From NCBI GenBank assembly GCA_017624675.1, contig JAGAMO010000035.1, positions 1 to 53,545 of the forward strand: DNA of 53,545 bases. The letters are read 5' to 3'. A model generated the notes under the pieces. That model saw only the letters and a program-made list of their open reading frames with translations. It did no database searches and had not been told where the DNA came from. This document shows positions 1 through 8,584 of the stretch, piece after piece. Each line of letters begins with the position of its first letter. Positions within the stretch are counted from its first letter, which is position 1. The DNA comes from Clostridia bacterium (GTDB lineage: Bacteria; Bacillota; Clostridia; Oscillospirales; Acutalibacteraceae). Both the position numbers and the translations under genes were made by a program.

Positions 1-166
1 ATAGCTCATTTTCGGAACGGCACAGAGACCGTTCCCTACTAATGCTGACGCATTAATAATTGTCCTTGATTTATATGATTTCTCATAAGAATCGTCGGGT
101 CCTTATTACTTGTCGTTGTTTAATTTTCAAGGTCCGTTTTGCAGCCCTTTCTCAAGGCGCCCGATT
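1..166 (-). other. Putative rRNA operon leader; 16S gene would lie beyond the left edge
   Basis: Transcribed leftward from the promoter at 167-195. There is no convincing ORF. The minus strand carries CCTTGAAAATTAAACAACGA (complement of 113-132), wording typical of clostridial pre-16S leaders. Two hairpins precede the edge: AATGC/GCATT (41-45 with 50-54) and GGAACGG/CCGTTCC (14-20 with 29-35). No 16S start is visible inside the window, so the identity as an rRNA rather than a tRNA leader is inferred. Confidence 0.6.
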
Positions 167-232
167 ATAATACCACACCAATCCAGCTTTGTCAACACTT
201 TTTTTGAACTTTTTTTAAAATTTTATTTTTAT
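167..232 (-). promoter_or_regulatory. Strong sigma-A promoter with UP-like element for stable RNA operon
   Basis: On the minus strand TTGACA (190-195) is separated by 17 nt from TATTAT (167-172). Upstream, 196-232 is a nearly pure A/T tract with phased A and T runs, resembling a promoter UP element bound by the alpha subunit. This architecture is usual for rRNA promoters. It lies immediately downstream of sigF, with no clear terminator between them. Confidence 0.75.
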
Positions 233-268
233 GCCTAAAATGCACTAAAAACCGCATAAAAACGCCCT

Positions 269-931
269 TTATTCAAGTATTTTGCGCAATTTTTGCAGAG
301 CTTTCTTCTCATTTCTTGAAATTTGTACTTGAGTGAGTCCCAAAAGTGTTGCTGTTTTACTTTGGGTATAGTGATAAAAATATCGGCACTTAATAATCTT
401 TTGCTCAACTTCGCTTAATTTTTTCACTGCTTCCTCCACCTCTAATCTATCATCTAAATTATTATTATTACAGTCTGGCAGGTCGGTTTCCTTTATTCCG
501 TCGTCTCCCTCAAAGGTCAATGAAACGGTTGGTTGAGACGCACAAAGCGCCTCAGTTATTTCTTCGGTTTCGACCTCTAAGATTTTTGAAAGTTCCGAAA
601 CGGTAGGTTCTCTGCCCTCTTTTTGTTGAAACTTTGTTTTTTCCTTAATTATCTTAATTCCAAGTTCTTTGACGCTTCTTGAAACCTTTACCGCACCGCC
701 GTCACGGAAAAGACGGCGGACACACCCCATTATCACGGGCACGGCATAGGTTGAAAAACAAAGTCCTCTTTCATCGTCAAAAGCATCATAGGCTTTTATT
801 AGCCCCATACAACCCGACTGATAAAGGTCATCATACTCAATGCCTTTCCCCGCAAAGCGTCGGCATATCGTATGAACGAGTCCTAAATTTTGTTCGATAA
901 AAAGTTCTCTTTGTTTTTCATCTTTAACCAT
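269..931 (-). CDS. sigF: Forespore RNA polymerase sigma factor SigF
   Basis: First compartment-specific sigma factor of sporulation; it drives forespore genes after asymmetric division and is held inactive by SpoIIAB. The 220-residue protein has region 2 near residues 14-80 (GLVHTICRRFAGKGIEYDDL, then a GLIKAYDAFD segment), a shortened region 3, and a region 4 helix-turn-helix at about 175-215. Its start overlaps the end of spoIIAB by 8 nt and has no strong ribosome site, so translation is probably coupled. The order spoIIAA-spoIIAB-sigF separates it from the otherwise similar SigG. Confidence 0.95.
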   Translation of the reverse strand: MVKDEKQRELFIEQNLGLVHTICRRFAGKGIEYDDLYQSGCMGLIKAYDAFDDERGLCFSTYAVPVIMGCVRRLFRDGGAVKVSRSVKELGIKIIKEKTKFQQKEGREPTVSELSKILEVETEEITEALCASQPTVSLTFEGDDGIKETDLPDCNNNNLDDRLEVEEAVKKLSEVEQKIIKCRYFYHYTQSKTATLLGLTQVQISRNEKKALQKLRKILE

Positions 932-1370
932 TAACCGAAATTCGGGGACTGATTTTCTTAAGCATTGTAACTGTCGTGCCCCGACCGACTACTGATTTTA
1001 CCTTTACATTATCCATAAAGCTTTCCATAACCGCAAAGCCGAGTCCTGCTCTTTCGCCGCCGATACTCGTATACAAAGGCTCCATAGCTTTTGCTACATT
1101 TTCAATTCCACAGCCTTTATCCCTTATTGTGATTTTAATCGAATTGTTGTCATTTAAAATTGCGGTTATGTATATTTTTCCTATCGCCTTTTCCTTATAT
1201 GCGTGAACGATGCAATTGGTTACCGCCTCCGACACAGCGGTTTTAATGTCATTTATTTCCTCTATTGTGGGGTCAAGCTGTGAAGCGAATGCCGAAATAC
1301 AAGCTCTCGCAAAGCTTTCGTTTGTTGACCTTGCTATCAAGGTCATTGTAAATTTATTTTTTAACTGCAT
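924..1370 (-). CDS. spoIIAB: Anti-sigma F factor and SpoIIAA kinase SpoIIAB
   Basis: GHKL-fold serine kinase that binds and silences SigF and phosphorylates SpoIIAA. The ATP-site boxes are visible in order: N box EAVTNCIVHAY (about residues 49-59), G1 box DKGCGI, and G2 box ERAGLGFAV. The length of 148 residues is normal. It starts 5 nt after spoIIAA and overlaps sigF at its 3' end, the standard tricistronic arrangement. Confidence 0.96.
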   Translation of the reverse strand: MQLKNKFTMTLIARSTNESFARACISAFASQLDPTIEEINDIKTAVSEAVTNCIVHAYKEKAIGKIYITAILNDNNSIKITIRDKGCGIENVAKAMEPLYTSIGGERAGLGFAVMESFMDNVKVKSVVGRGTTVTMLKKISPRISVNG

Positions 1371-1375
1371 TTTAA

Positions 1376-1687
1376 TTACCTACCTTCCAATTTTGCTAAT
1401 CTTTCAATTCCTGCCAGTTTAAGCATTTTATAAATGTTGGGGGGTGCACCCATAATGTGAAGTTCTGCGCCTGTTTTCATAAGATTACGGTATCTTCCCA
1501 TAACAAGACCTATACCCGAGCTATCCATAAAGCTGACATCCTTGAAATCGAGAACAAGAAGCGTTGGCATATTCAGTTCCACTGCATTGTCAATGGTCTC
1601 ACGCATTTCCTTTGCGGTATGGTGGTCGATTTCTCCGCCGAGATAGGCTGTTACCACCTCTCGAGTTACATTAATTTCCACCGACAT
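1376..1687 (-). CDS. spoIIAA: Anti-anti-sigma F factor SpoIIAA (STAS domain)
   Basis: Single STAS domain of 103 residues. The loop FMDSSGIGL carries the phospho-accepting serine (Ser56 here, equivalent to Ser58 in Bacillus subtilis). In its unphosphorylated form it captures SpoIIAB and frees SigF. A strong GGAGGA ribosome site precedes the ATG. A sigma-H promoter would be expected upstream, but I found no good match between the folC terminator (1711-1749) and this gene. Unlike B. subtilis, dacF is not the next gene upstream. Confidence 0.95.
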   Translation of the reverse strand: MSVEINVTREVVTAYLGGEIDHHTAKEMRETIDNAVELNMPTLLVLDFKDVSFMDSSGIGLVMGRYRNLMKTGAELHIMGAPPNIYKMLKLAGIERLAKLEGR

Positions 1688-1699
1688 ATTATTTCCTCC

Positions 1700-1749
1700 T
1701 AAACAAAATAAAGGACAAGCCTTTTTTTACATTGTAAAGGCTTGTCCTT
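1700..1749 (-). terminator. Terminator after folC
   Basis: A 14-bp stem pairs 1711-1724 with 1736-1749 (AAGGACAAGCCTTT with its complement). On the minus strand it is followed by TATTTTGTTTA. It ends the folC transcript just before spoIIAA. Confidence 0.75.
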
Positions 1750-1778
1750 AAAAAGTTTGTCGCAAGATGGCGTATTTA

Positions 1779-2978
1779 TTAATTTTTTTCTAAAAGTAAA
1801 GGTCTTATTGCCGAAGCAAGATATAATGAGCCGAAAATCACTGTGTTTTGCTCTTTCGTTTTTTCGATTGCCATTTCCAAACTGTCAGCAACCGAACAGT
1901 TGCAAAACTCACTTGCTATTTCACTCAGTTCTTCTCCGCTCATAGAACGAGGATTATTCGGAACGGTCACGCAAACGGCTGACGCACAGTGTTTTAAAAC
2001 TTCGTTTAAAACCTCACGCACATTTTTGTCTTTCATCATACCGACTATGGCGGTGGGTTTTTCTTTAAATTTTGAGAGTTCTTTTGCTAAAACACAGGCA
2101 CCGTCAGGATTATGGGCGCCGTCAAGCAAAATCAGAGGCTTTTTTGAAATTATTTCAAGTCTTGCGGGAAAAAAGGTATTTTTAAGTCCCTTATATATAG
2201 TGTTATACGGAATATCAAAACCGCTGTTTTTTACAGTCTCAATAGCAACGAGAGAATTTTCGGTTTGGAAATCACCCAAAAGAGAAATTTCAAATTTTTT
2301 TCCTTTATATATATAGGTGTTACCCTCCCCGTCTAATTTTGAAATATCGGGGATTATGAGATTTGCGGTTTTCGATTTTATAACCTCTAAAGCTTTTTTG
2401 TCTTGAAACGGGGTTGTAACTGTGGGGCAAGAACGGAAAATACCGCATTTTTCCTCAGCGATTTTTTCTATAGTATCACCCAAAACAGCGGTATGGTCCA
2501 TACCGATTTTAGTAATTACCGTAACGACTTTATTTTCGAGTGTGTTTGTGGCGTCAAAACGGCCGCCAAGACCTGTTTCGCAGACTAAAATATCAATTTT
2601 CTGCTCTTTGAAATACAAAAACGCCAAAGCTGTGATAAATTCAAACTCGGTGAGCTTAACACCCGTTTGTTTTACAATTTCGGCATATCTTGTCAAATCG
2701 GCTTCGCTTATATATTCGCCGTTTATTTGAATACGCTCACGAAAATCAATTATGTATGGTGATATGAAGGTGCCCGTTTTATAACCTGCCTCTTTAAAAA
2801 CACTCGACACAAAGGCAGTAACTGAACCTTTGCCGTTTGTACCCGCAATATGAATTGCTTTAAACTCATTTTGCGGATTTCCGAGTTGATTTAAAACCTT
2901 TTTTATTCGGTCAAGTCCTGCGGGCAAACCGAAATTACCCAAAGAGTGGATATACTCTAAAGTTTCACGATAATTCAT
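1779..2978 (-). CDS. folC: Folylpolyglutamate synthase / dihydrofolate synthase
   Basis: Mur-ligase-family enzyme that adds glutamate to folates (and often makes dihydrofolate) using ATP. Visible motifs are the P-loop HIAGTNGKGSV near residue 44, the TKIGMDHTAVLG segment with the Mg-binding histidine, and the C-terminal LLDGAHNPDG. The 399-residue length is typical. It lies downstream of valS, which is a common valS-folC pairing in Firmicutes, but a hairpin at 2995-3020 separates them. Confidence 0.95.
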   Translation of the reverse strand: MNYRETLEYIHSLGNFGLPAGLDRIKKVLNQLGNPQNEFKAIHIAGTNGKGSVTAFVSSVFKEAGYKTGTFISPYIIDFRERIQINGEYISEADLTRYAEIVKQTGVKLTEFEFITALAFLYFKEQKIDILVCETGLGGRFDATNTLENKVVTVITKIGMDHTAVLGDTIEKIAEEKCGIFRSCPTVTTPFQDKKALEVIKSKTANLIIPDISKLDGEGNTYIYKGKKFEISLLGDFQTENSLVAIETVKNSGFDIPYNTIYKGLKNTFFPARLEIISKKPLILLDGAHNPDGACVLAKELSKFKEKPTAIVGMMKDKNVREVLNEVLKHCASAVCVTVPNNPRSMSGEELSEIASEFCNCSVADSLEMAIEKTKEQNTVIFGSLYLASAIRPLLLEKN

Positions 2979-2984
2979 TAAAAC

Positions 2985-3020
2985 ACCTACAAAGAAAGGC
3001 TGTCAAAAAAGACAGCCTTT
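2985..3020 (-). terminator. Hairpin terminator after valS (GGCTGTC type)
   Basis: AAAGGCTGTC (2995-3004) pairs perfectly with GACAGCCTTT (3011-3020) around a six-base loop. The minus-strand tail reads CTTTGTAGG, a modest T-rich tract. The same stem is reused after secF (14446-14471). Partial read-through into folC is possible because folC begins 17 nt later. Confidence 0.65.
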
Positions 3021-3024
3021 AAAA

Positions 3025-5658
3025 TTAGTTTGCATTTTCGATATCGGCAATACTGTCCTCTATCATTTTAATTTTCTCAAGCACCTTTGCAAGCTGTGCC
3101 TTTTGCTGTTCAACAAGCTGAGCGGGAGCCTTTGCAAGGAAGCCTTGATTATTAAGTTTCTTTTCGAAGAACTCTTTGTCAACATTAGCTTTATCGAGGT
3201 CTTTCTTAAGACGGGCAAGTTCTGCTGTGAAGTCAACAAGCTCTTTCATTGGCATATAAACGGTAGCATCGTCGGTAATAACTCTTACCGCGCCCTCGCT
3301 ATCAAATTCGTTGCCAATTTCAACCTCGGAAGCATAACCTAAACGGCAGATATAAGCGGTACCCGCTTTGAAAGTATCAGCAAAGTTAGTTGCAATCTGC
3401 ACCTTTGCTTTTCTTGAGGGGGGAACATTCATCTCGGCTCTGCGGTTTCTGATAGCCTTGATTACTGCCATAATCTTTTCAAAATCAGCCTCTTCATCGG
3501 TGAATTTGAGGTCGGTTGTAAACTTGGGCCACTCGGTTACCATTAAAGCCTCACCCTTATGGGGCATGGACTGCCAAATCTCCTCAGTAATAAAGGGCAT
3601 AAAGGGATGGAGTAATGCTAAGGTGTTTGTGAAGACATACACAAGAACGCTTCTTGCGGTATTTTTAGCGTTTTCGTCCTCTCCGTTTAAACGAGCCTTT
3701 GCAATTTCAATATACCAGTCGCAGAAAATATCCCAAATAAAGTCGTAAAGCTTTTGAACTGCTAACCCTAACTCAAACTTATCAAGATTTTCGGTAACAT
3801 CGGCAACCAAGGTGTTGTATTTTGATAAAATCCACTTATCCTCGAGCGCCAACTTATCGGCATCAAGGGGAATAATTTCATCGCTGTCTAAATTCATTAA
3901 AATAAATCTTGCTGCATTCCAAATCTTGTTTGCAAAATTACGACTTGCCTCAACTCTCTCAGGAATGTAGCGCATATCGTTACCGGGGCTGTTACCGGTT
4001 GCCAAAGAAAATCTTAAAGCATCGGCGCCGTAGGTATCAATTACCTCTAATGGGTCAACACCGTTGCCAAGAGATTTAGACATCTTTCTGCCCTGTGAAT
4101 CACGAACAAGACCGTGAATTAAAACAGTGTTGAAAGGAACTTCTCCTGTTTGCTCAATTCCCGAGAACATCATTCTCATTACCCAGAAAGGAATAATGTC
4201 ATAACCTGTAACCAAGGTGTTTGTGGGATAGTAGTGCTTAAAGTCCTCGGTTTCCTCGGGCCAACCAAGTGTTGAGAAAGGCCAAAGGGCAGATGAGAAC
4301 CAAGTATCGAGTGTGTCAGGGTCTTGGGTTATGTTTTTACTTCCGCAATGCTTACACTCTAAAGCCTCGGTTTTGGAAACGGTAATTTCGCCACAGTCAG
4401 CGCAATACCAAGCGGGAATTCTGTGTCCCCACCAAAGCTGACGGGAAATACACCAGTCACGGATATTTTCAAGCCAGTGGAAATAAACCTTTTCAAATCT
4501 TTGGGGAACGAATTTTGTCTCGCCCTCTTTAACAGCGTCAATAGCGGGACCTGCCAAGGGTTTCATCTTGACAAACCATTGCTTTGAAACGCGAGGCTCA
4601 ACAGTTGAAGAACAACGGTAGCAAGTACCTACATTGTGGGTGTAATCTTCGATTTTAACCAAAGCGCCTTCGGCCTCTAAGTCAGCAACGATAGCTTTTC
4701 TTGCCTCATAGCGATCCATTCCAGCATATTTGGGGTAATCAGCAACGATTTTTGCATCATCGGTCATTACATTTATAACAGGAAGATTATGGCGAAGACC
4801 AACCTCAAAGTCGTTGGGGTCGTGAGCAGGGGTAATCTTAACAACGCCTGTTCCGAAATCCATTTCAACATAATCGTCAGCAACAACGGGAATTTCTCTG
4901 TGAACTAAAGGCAAAATCAAGGTTTTGCCAACCATGTCCTTGTAACGTTCATCGTTAGGATTAACAGCAACTGCGGTATCGCCCAAAAGGGTTTCGGGAC
5001 GGGTAGTAGCCAGTTCTAAATAACCGCTACCGTCCTTAAAGGGATAACGCAAATGCCAAAAATGACCTGCTTGCTCCTCGTATTCAACCTCGGCATCCGA
5101 AATAGAAGTCTTACAGTGAGGACACCAGTTAATAATACGCTCGCCTCTATAGATAAGGCCCTTATTATAAAGTCTTTCAAAAACTTCATTAACTGCCTTG
5201 TTACAGCCCTCATCAAGGGTGAAGCGTTCTCTATCCCAGTCGCAAGAAGAACCGAGCTTCTTTAACTGCTCAATAATTCTTCCGCCGTATTGTTTTTTCC
5301 ACTCCCAAGCGCGTTCCAAGAAACCGTCACGACCGATATCTTCCTTGGTTACACCCTCGGACTTCATTTTTTCAACAATCTTAGCTTCGGTAGCGATAGA
5401 TGCGTGGTCTGTACCGGGAAGCCATAAGGTATCAAACCCTTGCATACGCTTAAAGCGAATGAGGATATCCTGTAAAGTATTGTCGAGTGCATGACCCATG
5501 TGAAGCTGACCCGTAATGTTCGGGGGAGGAATAACTATAGTATAAGTATCCTTATCCTTTTCACATTTTGCGTGGAAATATTTACCCTCAAGCCAACCTT
5601 TGTAAATTCGGTCTTCAACATCTTTGGGGTCATATTGTTTGGCTAGTTCCTTTGCCAT
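3025..5658 (-). CDS. valS: Valyl-tRNA synthetase
   Basis: Class I aminoacyl-tRNA synthetase charging tRNA-Val, with an editing domain. The HIGH-type motif appears in [16 protein letters not shown] near residue 45. The KMSKS motif is in [10 protein letters not shown]. The C-terminus is a coiled-coil arm typical of ValRS. Two starts are possible: a GTG at 5673 and the ATG at 5658. I chose the ATG because AAAGGTGG lies 11 nt upstream of it and nothing comparable precedes the GTG; the product is then 877 residues. Confidence 0.97.
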   Translation of the reverse strand: MAKELAKQYDPKDVEDRIYKGWLEGKYFHAKCEKDKDTYTIVIPPPNITGQLHMGHALDNTLQDILIRFKRMQGFDTLWLPGTDHASIATEAKIVEKMKSEGVTKEDIGRDGFLERAWEWKKQYGGRIIEQLKKLGSSCDWDRERFTLDEGCNKAVNEVFERLYNKGLIYRGERIINWCPHCKTSISDAEVEYEEQAGHFWHLRYPFKDGSGYLELATTRPETLLGDTAVAVNPNDERYKDMVGKTLILPLVHREIPVVADDYVEMDFGTGVVKITPAHDPNDFEVGLRHNLPVINVMTDDAKIVADYPKYAGMDRYEARKAIVADLEAEGALVKIEDYTHNVGTCYRCSSTVEPRVSKQWFVKMKPLAGPAIDAVKEGETKFVPQRFEKVYFHWLENIRDWCISRQLWWGHRIPAWYCADCGEITVSKTEALECKHCGSKNITQDPDTLDTWFSSALWPFSTLGWPEETEDFKHYYPTNTLVTGYDIIPFWVMRMMFSGIEQTGEVPFNTVLIHGLVRDSQGRKMSKSLGNGVDPLEVIDTYGADALRFSLATGNSPGNDMRYIPERVEASRNFANKIWNAARFILMNLDSDEIIPLDADKLALEDKWILSKYNTLVADVTENLDKFELGLAVQKLYDFIWDIFCDWYIEIAKARLNGEDENAKNTARSVLVYVFTNTLALLHPFMPFITEEIWQSMPHKGEALMVTEWPKFTTDLKFTDEEADFEKIMAVIKAIRNRRAEMNVPPSRKAKVQIATNFADTFKAGTAYICRLGYASEVEIGNEFDSEGAVRVITDDATVYMPMKELVDFTAELARLKKDLDKANVDKEFFEKKLNNQGFLAKAPAQLVEQQKAQLAKVLEKIKMIEDSIADIENAN

Positions 5659-5721
5659 TTTAAACTGTCCCACCTTTGGAAAAAATTAACTTTTATATTT
5701 TCATTAAATAAGCACACCATA

Positions 5722-5760
5722 TAACTGTCAGTATGATAGCGTTTGCAAAGCTGACAGTTA
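5722..5760 (-). promoter_or_regulatory. Long hairpin in the valS 5' leader
   Basis: TAACTGTCAG (5722-5731) is the exact reverse complement of 5751-5760, forming a 10-bp stem about 65 nt upstream of valS. The conserved T-box antiterminator sequence is absent, so this is not a recognisable T-box. The role is unknown. Confidence 0.45.
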
Positions 5761-5810
5761 AAGCCGTCTTTACGGAAAATAAATTGTTCTAACATAAAGT
5801 AAGAATTGCT

Positions 5811-5839
5811 TTTGGCGGAATGATTTTGCTTCCGCCAAA
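5811..5839 (-). terminator. Hairpin downstream of the parC-like gene
   Basis: TTTGGCGGAA (5811-5820) pairs with TTCCGCCAAA (5830-5839), a 10-bp perfect stem. The following minus-strand tract AGCAATTCTT is only weakly T-rich. It plausibly terminates the topoisomerase operon 63 nt after its last stop codon. Confidence 0.45.
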
Positions 5840-5901
5840 GGCGACTTTTTCTATTATATATGACTTATCTATTATACACTTTATAGATATATAGTCAAGA
5901 A

Positions 5902-8142
5902 TTAAATGTCAAGCATTTCTTGACTTGCGCCCTCTCCTGCAGGTTTTTTGCTTCCCGCTGCGGGGAGATTTCGTGTTCTGTAGCGGTGGTCGGAAGCAAG
6001 ACTGCCGTCATAAAGACTAACATCCAAAATTCTTTGACCCTTTTTCTGTGTCATAACACCGATACCACCATTATCCTTTGTGGTTTTAGCGGGAATTGAA
6101 GCGGTATTCACTATAAGCATTCTGCCGTTTGTGGATTTAAGCAAGATTTCTGTTTCACTCTTAATATGCAAAATAGTATGAATGGGATATTTTTCCGAAT
6201 ATGCTTTTATAAGCTTTTTACGGTTGGTTTTTGTTTCGTAAGAAGAAAGCGGAACTTTAGAAATTCTGCCGTTGTCGAAAACAAAAATCATAAAGCCCTT
6301 ATAATCCTTGGTGTATGCCATATAAATAGCATTTTCGCCCTGCTCAAATTCGAGCTTACTTGGGATAAAGTCGCCAAGTATACTTGCTTTTGAATCCTCA
6401 AACTCTGAAGTTTTGGACTTGTAAACCTGACACTTATTCGAGAAGAACAACAAATCGGTAGCGTTATCACTCTCAATTTGCTGAGTAATCTCGTCTCCCT
6501 CTTTAAGTTTCTGCTCACCGCTCATTCTAAGTGACTGAGGAGTGATTTTCTTAAAGTAACCGTCCTTTGTGAAGAAAAGTGTCACGGGAGACTCATCAAT
6601 TTCAACCTCTAACTCACTGTCAGCTGCAGCAATGTCGGAAATGATTTCGGTCTTTCTGTCCTCACCGTATTTCTTTGAAACCTCTTCAAGCTCTTTGATT
6701 ATAATTTTAAGAACCTTGGTGCGGGATTTGAGTATAGATTCCATATCCTCAATTTGAGCTATCAAATCCTCAATCTCGGCAGTTCTCTTTAAAATATACT
6801 CACGGTTTAAATGACGGAGCTTAATTTCAGCTACATACTCAGCCTGAATTTCATCAATACCGAAACCAATCATAAGGTTTGGTATAACCTGAGATTCTTG
6901 CTCGGTTTCTCTTACAATTTTTATTGCCTTGTCAATATCCAAAAGGATTTTTTCAAGACCTTGCAAACGGTGAAGCTTTTCCTTTGCCTTTGAAAGGGAG
7001 AAATAAACTCTTCTCTTTACACATTCTTCACGGAAAGCCACCCACTCGCCGATAATTTCCTTAACACCCATTACACGGGGAGAACCTGCAATCAAAATAT
7101 TGAAGTTGCAAGAGAAACTATCCTCTAAAGTGGTCATTTTAAGGATTTTTTTCATCAGCTTTTCGTGGTCGGCGCCACGCTTTAGGTCAATAGCAATTTT
7201 AAGGCCGTTTAAGTCGGTTTCATCACGAATATCGTTAATTTCGGTAATTTTTTTCTGCTTCACCAAGTCAATTACCTTTTCGATAATTGCTTCAACGGTA
7301 GTGGTGGGCGGAATTTGTGTTATTTCAACACAGTTTTCGCTCTTGTCGTAATTATAAACGCCTCTTACCTTAAAGCTTCCCCTACCTGTTTCGTATATCT
7401 TTTCAATATCGTCGCGGTTGTATAAAATCTGACCGCCTATTGGGAAATCGGGGGCAAGTAAAGTGTCAGCAACATTAATGTCATTATCCTTAATGTAAGC
7501 TATTGTGGTTTCGCAAACCTCTCTTAAATTAAAAGGACAAATTGAACTTGCCATACCCGCCGCAATACCTGTGTTTGCATTAACAAGCACGGTTGGGAAG
7601 GTTACGGGGAAAAGCACAGGCTCTTTCATTGTGGCGTCATAGTTATCCACAAAATCAACCGTGTCTTTATCAATATCGCTAAACAATTCACTTGCAATGG
7701 GAGCTAATTTTGCCTCGGTATAACGGGATGCGGCATAAGCCATATCACGGGAATAGGCTTTACCGAAAGAGCCCTTTGATGCTACAAATGGGTGGAGCAA
7801 CGCCTGATAACCCTCGGATAAACGCACCATTGTTTCGTAAATGGCGGCGTCGCCGTGGGGGTTTAACTGCATTGTACGGCCCACAATGTTTGCCGATTTA
7901 ATTGTTCCCCCGTTTAAAAGACCCATATTATACATAGTGTATAATAGCTTTCTGTGGGAGGGCTTAAAGCCGTCAATTTCAGGAATAGCACGGGAGACTA
8001 TAACACTCATGGCATAGGTCATAAAGTTGGTTTCAATAGTCTCGGTTATGGGTTGTTCAACCGTTAAACCCGCTCCCGAAATATAGGCATTAATATTAGG
8101 TTTTACTGTCTTCTTAGCTTCTTGCTTTTTTCTCGGAGCCAT
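5902..8142 (-). CDS. parC: Type IIA DNA topoisomerase subunit A (ParC/GyrA-like)
   Basis: Breaks and rejoins DNA in the topoisomerase IV/gyrase complex. The breakage-reunion domain fills roughly residues 30-480; the catalytic tyrosine is Tyr141 in AASRYTE. A shortened beta-pinwheel C-terminal domain follows, ending in a low-complexity tail, and no canonical GyrA box (QRRGGKG) is seen. At 746 residues it is short for GyrA, which with the neighbouring ParE-like gene suggests topoisomerase IV or a clostridial second topoisomerase. The quinolone-determining segment reads PHGDAAIYE, with Ala99 where GyrA normally has serine. AAGGA precedes the ATG by 7 nt. Confidence 0.8.
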   Translation of the reverse strand: MAPRKKQEAKKTVKPNINAYISGAGLTVEQPITETIETNFMTYAMSVIVSRAIPEIDGFKPSHRKLLYTMYNMGLLNGGTIKSANIVGRTMQLNPHGDAAIYETMVRLSEGYQALLHPFVASKGSFGKAYSRDMAYAASRYTEAKLAPIASELFSDIDKDTVDFVDNYDATMKEPVLFPVTFPTVLVNANTGIAAGMASSICPFNLREVCETTIAYIKDNDINVADTLLAPDFPIGGQILYNRDDIEKIYETGRGSFKVRGVYNYDKSENCVEITQIPPTTTVEAIIEKVIDLVKQKKITEINDIRDETDLNGLKIAIDLKRGADHEKLMKKILKMTTLEDSFSCNFNILIAGSPRVMGVKEIIGEWVAFREECVKRRVYFSLSKAKEKLHRLQGLEKILLDIDKAIKIVRETEQESQVIPNLMIGFGIDEIQAEYVAEIKLRHLNREYILKRTAEIEDLIAQIEDMESILKSRTKVLKIIIKELEEVSKKYGEDRKTEIISDIAAADSELEVEIDESPVTLFFTKDGYFKKITPQSLRMSGEQKLKEGDEITQQIESDNATDLLFFSNKCQVYKSKTSEFEDSKASILGDFIPSKLEFEQGENAIYMAYTKDYKGFMIFVFDNGRISKVPLSSYETKTNRKKLIKAYSEKYPIHTILHIKSETEILLKSTNGRMLIVNTASIPAKTTKDNGGIGVMTQKKGQRILDVSLYDGSLASDHRYRTRNLPAAGSKKPAGEGASQEMLDI

Positions 8143-8155
8143 ATTATCATCCTTC

Positions 8156-8195
8156 GAATTCGTAATGCGTAATTCGTAATGCGTATTTACGAATC
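8156..8195. repeat. Left inverted repeat flanking the four-helix-bundle gene
   Basis: A run built from alternating AATTCG and TAATGCG units. It contains the 13-mer AATGCGTAATTCG (8164-8176), present in inverted orientation at 8557-8569. The stop codon of the four-helix-bundle gene lies inside it, and the parC ribosome site starts right beside it. Confidence 0.75.
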
Positions 8196-8537
8196 ACACT
8201 TTTGAGTTTTAGTTATAGACATCAAAATTTTTATAAGTTCTTGACAATCGAAATGCAAACTTTCAAACAAATTATTATCTATATAATCCGTTTCATTTAA
8301 GATTTCAAGCCAATATTCAGTTTCGCTGGCTTCTTTGAGGGCTATATTCATTTTTGCATAAAAATCCGCCTTACTTTGTCCTCTTACAGCCTCTTTAATA
8401 TTTGCACCGATACTTGTACCGCTTCTCATTATTTGCTTTGACAAAATAAACTCTTTTTTAGAATCATTGAGAAACTTGCTTAATTTAACAATTCTTATTG
8501 CAAAAGCCTTGCTTTTCACAACAATTATATTCTCCAT
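8187..8537 (-). CDS. Four-helix-bundle protein (23S rRNA intervening-sequence family)
   Basis: A 116-residue all-helical protein of the S23 / 23S rRNA IVS family (PF05635, TIGR02436 by recognition). Marker segments are SKQIMRSGTSIGANIKEA and the ETEYWLEILNETDYI stretch. The family is related in fold to the Avd accessory proteins of diversity-generating retroelements, but no reverse transcriptase is present here. Members often sit in IVS elements or between unrelated genes; their biochemical role is unsettled. I chose the ATG at 8537 because AAAGG lies 9 nt upstream; the ATG at 8546 abuts that site. It interrupts the topoisomerase operon and is framed by inverted repeats. Confidence 0.88.
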   Translation of the reverse strand: MENIIVVKSKAFAIRIVKLSKFLNDSKKEFILSKQIMRSGTSIGANIKEAVRGQSKADFYAKMNIALKEASETEYWLEILNETDYIDNNLFESLHFDCQELIKILMSITKTQKCDS

Positions 8538-8550
8538 ATCTACCATCCTT

Positions 8551-8584
8551 TAATTCCGAATTACGCATTACGCATTCCGAATTA
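8551..8584. repeat. Right inverted repeat flanking the four-helix-bundle gene
   Basis: Two AATTCCGAATT-like ends frame tandem ACGCATT units. The 13-mer at 8557-8569 is the reverse complement of 8164-8176. The repeat begins exactly at the stop codon of the parE-like gene (8582-8584), as if an element had inserted there. Confidence 0.75.

Noticed and set aside
269-931. SigG rather than SigF
   Set aside because: The gene is directly coupled to spoIIAB and spoIIAA, which marks the sigma-F operon; spoIIGA or sigE is not adjacent.
1688-1780. Sigma-H promoter for the spoIIA operon
   Set aside because: AAGGACAA resembles a -35 element but no GAAT-type -10 lies at 11-13 nt; the sequence is better explained as the folC terminator stem.
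8187-8537. Diversity-generating retroelement accessory gene (avd)
   Set aside because: The fold family is related, but there is no reverse transcriptase, template repeat or variable repeat nearby.
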